This document shows positions 6,223 through 8,638 of a stretch of DNA of 8,638 bases, one piece after another. Position 1 is the stretch's first letter. Each line of letters starts with the position of its first letter. The translations under genes were made by a program, and so were the position numbers. The notes beneath the pieces were generated by a model. The model saw only the letters and a program-made list of their open reading frames with translations. It had not been told where the DNA came from and made no database searches. Source of the DNA: PUPG01 sp031323845 (GTDB lineage Bacteria > Bacteroidota > Bacteroidia > Bacteroidales > UBA7960); the NCBI GenBank assembly GCA_031323845.1, contig JAVIYP010000085.1:1-8638 (forward strand), written 5' to 3'.

Positions 6223-8073
6223 ATGTTTGAAATGTCGCATCAGCGGTTAAGCTTTTTGATCTTTTTCCTGGCCTTAGTGTCGGGCTTTCTTTATAATCAT
6301 CAATATTTCATAAACGGGACCCATGTTCCGGTGAGGATACACGATCACCTTGAGCAGGCGCCCATGGCCCGCACGCACATTTATCATGAGTCGAACTTTT
6401 TCTGGCGCAACGGCGAGAGTTCCCCGCGCCTGCTTGACGGCAACTACTTTGAGCCCACGGGGCCGCGTTTTGCCATGCAAAACTTCGCCTATTACTATTT
6501 GGATGCCTTCACCGCCTATCTCGTCACCGACACCCTGGCCCGCATCCTGGCCTTCGTGGGGATGTTCCTGTGGCTAAGAAGGCTCTTTAAAAAAGACAAC
6601 CGGCTGATGCTGGTCGCCATGGCCATTTCTGCCATCTACTCCTTTCTTCCCTTCTATCACCCGCACATCTTTACCATTACCCTGCTGCCCATAACCGCCT
6701 GGCTTTTTATGGTGTTTTATGCCGGCGACGGAAAAGCAAGGCACTGGGTCATCCTGCTGGTGCTGCCCTTTTTCACGGCATACTTTTTTGCGCCCTTCTT
6801 TCTGCTCACCATCATTTTCCTGGTTTACCTGTTTTATTTCCTGAAAACAAAAAAGATACACAGGCAGTTCCTTCTTGCTTTTGTTCTGTTGAACCTGGTT
6901 TATATGCTCACAGAATACCGCTTCTTTTATGTCGCCTTTTTTTCTGATGAGATCACACACAGGGTTGTGCGGCAAGAGGTTAGCTACGGCCTTGTTGAAT
7001 CGCTGAGCAATGCTTTCAAGAATTTTGAATTCGGACACCACCACGTCCCGACGCTGCACCGGGTTAACTACTCCATTGCCCTGGTATTGGTGGCCATACA
7101 GTTCATTTTCTTCCGTCTGCGCGGAGAAGCGCTAGGTTTTTACAGGGAAAACAAACGACTGCTGGTCCTGTTTTTCCTGACGCTGAATCTGACAGCGCTG
7201 GTGTCGTTGTTTTTCGGCATCGCCGACTGGAACGTGTTCAAAAACATACACGAAAGCATCCCCGTGGTGGGCATGATAAACATCAAACGCTTCCACTGGC
7301 TGCATCCGCTGCTCTGGTACACGGTATGGGCATTGCTCGTTGCCGTGGTGTACGGCATCCTTCTGAAAAAGAAGCGCGCCTACGCCCTGGCCTTCCTGGT
7401 GCTCTTTACCTTCTTTCACACCCGCTTCCTCTTTGACAATGCAGCCTGGAGCGGCAATCCCAGCATCACACATGGAAACCAGACCTACAGAAACCTGCCG
7501 ACGCTTGAACAGTTTTTTGCCCCAAGGCAGTTTGAACAGATCAGGGACTTCATCGGGAAGCCCCAGGATGAATACCGCGTGGTGTCGCTCGGCCTGCACC
7601 CCTCCATTGCCCTCTACAACGGGTTTTATTGTCTTGACGGCTACCGGTCCAACTTTTACTTTTCCTACCATCAGCAGTTCCGGGAGATCATTGCCCCGGC
7701 ACTGGAAAAAAACGAAGAGCTTCGCATCTATTATGACAACCGGGGCAACCGCTGCTATCTTGTTGATGATGAGCTTAACCAGAGCTTTTTCCATTGGCGG
7801 AACCACGAGTTTACCGACCGGTCAATCAGAAACCTGACCGTCAACATTGACAAGCTGTACGATATGGGTGGGCGGTATATCATTTCCGCCGTCAGGATCA
7901 GGGAGCCCGGACTGTGGCTCCGGCCTCTGAACGTGTTTGAGCAGGATCCTCCCGAGCACACCAACTGGACGATTTACCTGTATGAGGTGGTGCCACTGCA
8001 CCTGTATCCCGGGCTGAAAAAAGAAAGGGAGAGGGAAATCAAATCAGAGCGTCGGGCCCTGCAAAATTTTTAA
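6223..8073 (+). CDS. DUF6044-family (YkoS-like) multispanning membrane protein, probable GT-C glycosyltransferase
   Basis: This 616-residue protein has an N-terminal membrane region of about ten helices (from residue 9 to about 403) and a C-terminal soluble region (about 404-616) that is probably extracytoplasmic. After helix 1 an acidic loop motif RIHDHLE (38-44, Asp41) lies where GT-C enzymes carry their catalytic Asp/Glu. The soluble part has a well-conserved stretch VSLGLHPSIALYNGFYCLDG (454-473) and an IIAPALEKNEELR/YYDNRGNRCYLVDDEL region (489-518) that I recognise as the DUF6044/YkoS signature. I infer that it takes the sugar from the polyprenyl carrier made by the adjacent GT2 and attaches it to a surface polymer. 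Start is ATG 6223, with an equally possible ATG at 6232. The C-terminal tail (599-612) is strongly charged (KKEREREIKSERR). Family assignment rests on recall, and the catalytic role is not proven for the family as far as I know. Confidence 0.75.
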   Translation: MFEMSHQRLSFLIFFLALVSGFLYNHQYFINGTHVPVRIHDHLEQAPMARTHIYHESNFFWRNGESSPRLLDGNYFEPTGPRFAMQNFAYYYLDAFTAYLVTDTLARILAFVGMFLWLRRLFKKDNRLMLVAMAISAIYSFLPFYHPHIFTITLLPITAWLFMVFYAGDGKARHWVILLVLPFFTAYFFAPFFLLTIIFLVYLFYFLKTKKIHRQFLLAFVLLNLVYMLTEYRFFYVAFFSDEITHRVVRQEVSYGLVESLSNAFKNFEFGHHHVPTLHRVNYSIALVLVAIQFIFFRLRGEALGFYRENKRLLVLFFLTLNLTALVSLFFGIADWNVFKNIHESIPVVGMINIKRFHWLHPLLWYTVWALLVAVVYGILLKKKRAYALAFLVLFTFFHTRFLFDNAAWSGNPSITHGNQTYRNLPTLEQFFAPRQFEQIRDFIGKPQDEYRVVSLGLHPSIALYNGFYCLDGYRSNFYFSYHQQFREIIAPALEKNEELRIYYDNRGNRCYLVDDELNQSFFHWRNHEFTDRSIRNLTVNIDKLYDMGGRYIISAVRIREPGLWLRPLNVFEQDPPEHTNWTIYLYEVVPLHLYPGLKKEREREIKSERRALQNF

Positions 8074-8119
8074 ACAATTCGATGGGAGGCTTCAGCCTTA
8101 CATTCATAAAACCTTGCCT

Positions 8120-8638
8120 ATGACAAACATCAGCGGCCTGTTCGTTGAGCGGCTTATGCGGGTGGGCCGGTGTGCCCCGGGCGATCCTGCTATGGAGCGG
8201 GCCAAACAGTGTCTTCTTGATTACCTGGGTGTTGCCCTGGCGGGAGCTGCCGCACTGAAAGAAAAGAACACGCTGCTCGCGGAGCACCTGTCCGCGTCGC
8301 AGGGTTCTGTTCCCCTTGTTGGACTGAACAGTAAGGCTGACGTCGTTACGGCGGCCCTTATCAATGGCATCAGCGCACATTACCTGGAGCTCGACGACGG
8401 CAGCCGTTATGGGATGGCTCACCCGGGGGCGCCTGTGATTTCGGCCCTGCTGCCTTTGCTGTATTCGGAACAGCTGAGCGGCTTATCGCTTGTGCGGGGC
8501 ATCCTGGTGGGGTACGAAGCCTGCTTGCTGCTTGCTGAGGCGCTGCAGCCCGATCTTAAACAGCGGGGATACCACGCCACGGGCGTGTGCGGGACTGTCG
8601 GTGCGGCGATGGGCGCCGCCTTTGCGCTCGACCTTCCT
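8120..8638 (+). CDS. MmgE/PrpD-family protein, N-terminal part (3' end outside window)
   Basis: An ATG at 8120 opens a frame that continues without stop for 173 codons to the window edge. The protein matches the helical domain of the MmgE/PrpD family (2-methylcitrate dehydratase, cis-aconitate decarboxylase and relatives): CLLDYLGVALAG (31-42), ALINGISAHYLELDDGSRYGMAHPGAP (79-105, containing LDDG and HPG), GYEACLLLAEALQP (131-144) and RGYHATGVCGTVGAAMGAAF (149-168). The LDDG, HPG and GYHATG motifs carry active-site residues in the family, and all are intact. Full-length members have about 450 residues, so more than half is missing here. It lies 46 bp after the DUF6044 gene on the same strand. 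No prpB, prpC or acn-type methylcitrate-cycle gene is in view, so the specific reaction (dehydration or decarboxylation of a polycarboxylic acid) is open. Confidence 0.88.
   Translation, partial: MTNISGLFVERLMRVGRCAPGDPAMERAKQCLLDYLGVALAGAAALKEKNTLLAEHLSASQGSVPLVGLNSKADVVTAALINGISAHYLELDDGSRYGMAHPGAPVISALLPLLYSEQLSGLSLVRGILVGYEACLLLAEALQPDLKQRGYHATGVCGTVGAAMGAAFALDLP

Noticed and set aside
7132..7806. Long antisense open frame (224 codons) opposite the DUF6044 gene
   Set aside because: It has no recognisable family features and lies wholly within a well-supported plus-strand gene.

Overview
The window looks like an envelope-glycan (capsule, exopolysaccharide or O-antigen type) locus from an environmental member of the Bacteroidota, possibly a Bacteroidales relative. 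This is an inference. The grounds are moderately GC-rich genes beside an AT-rich non-coding stretch, start codons without Shine-Dalgarno sequences at normal spacing (two probable TTG starts), and intergenic repeats of a kind I recall from Bacteroidota genomes. No rRNA, tRNA, CRISPR array or transposase gene is visible. All supported genes are on the plus strand.

Left part (2-1634): the C-terminal end of a probable adenylylsulfate (APS) kinase, then a complete Wzx-type (MOP superfamily) polysaccharide flippase 28 bp later. Sulfate activation beside a glycan exporter hints at a sulfated glycan, but the kinase could equally serve sulfur assimilation.

Middle non-coding part (1635-1977, 343 bp): a mosaic of repeats. 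It holds a degenerate 8-bp tandem array (ATTMAACR-type units, then ACATCTGC-type units in the same 8-bp phase), a short outlying copy of the same repeat, and a block of TTCGAGC/GCTCGAA inverted repeats. It separates the left pair from the gene run to the right and must contain the promoter for that run, although I could not identify one.

Right part (1978 to the end): six tightly packed genes, probably one operon. They are a DegT/StrS-type nucleotide-sugar aminotransferase (VioA-like), a CitE-like C-C bond lyase of the type otherwise known from tellurite-resistance (Ter) biosynthetic operons, a UPF0104/LPG_synthase_TM-type membrane protein, a GtrB/DPM-like polyprenyl-phosphate glycosyltransferase, a large DUF6044 (YkoS-like) membrane protein that is probably a GT-C glycosyltransferase, and the N-terminal 173 codons of an MmgE/PrpD-family enzyme.

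Working model (inference): the aminotransferase, lyase and PrpD-like enzyme make or modify an unusual amino sugar or a small acyl/acid substituent. The GT2, UPF0104 and DUF6044 proteins form a three-component system that loads a sugar on a lipid carrier, moves it across the membrane and transfers it to a surface glycan. The enzyme set upstream of the glycosylation trio is the part most likely to be undescribed.
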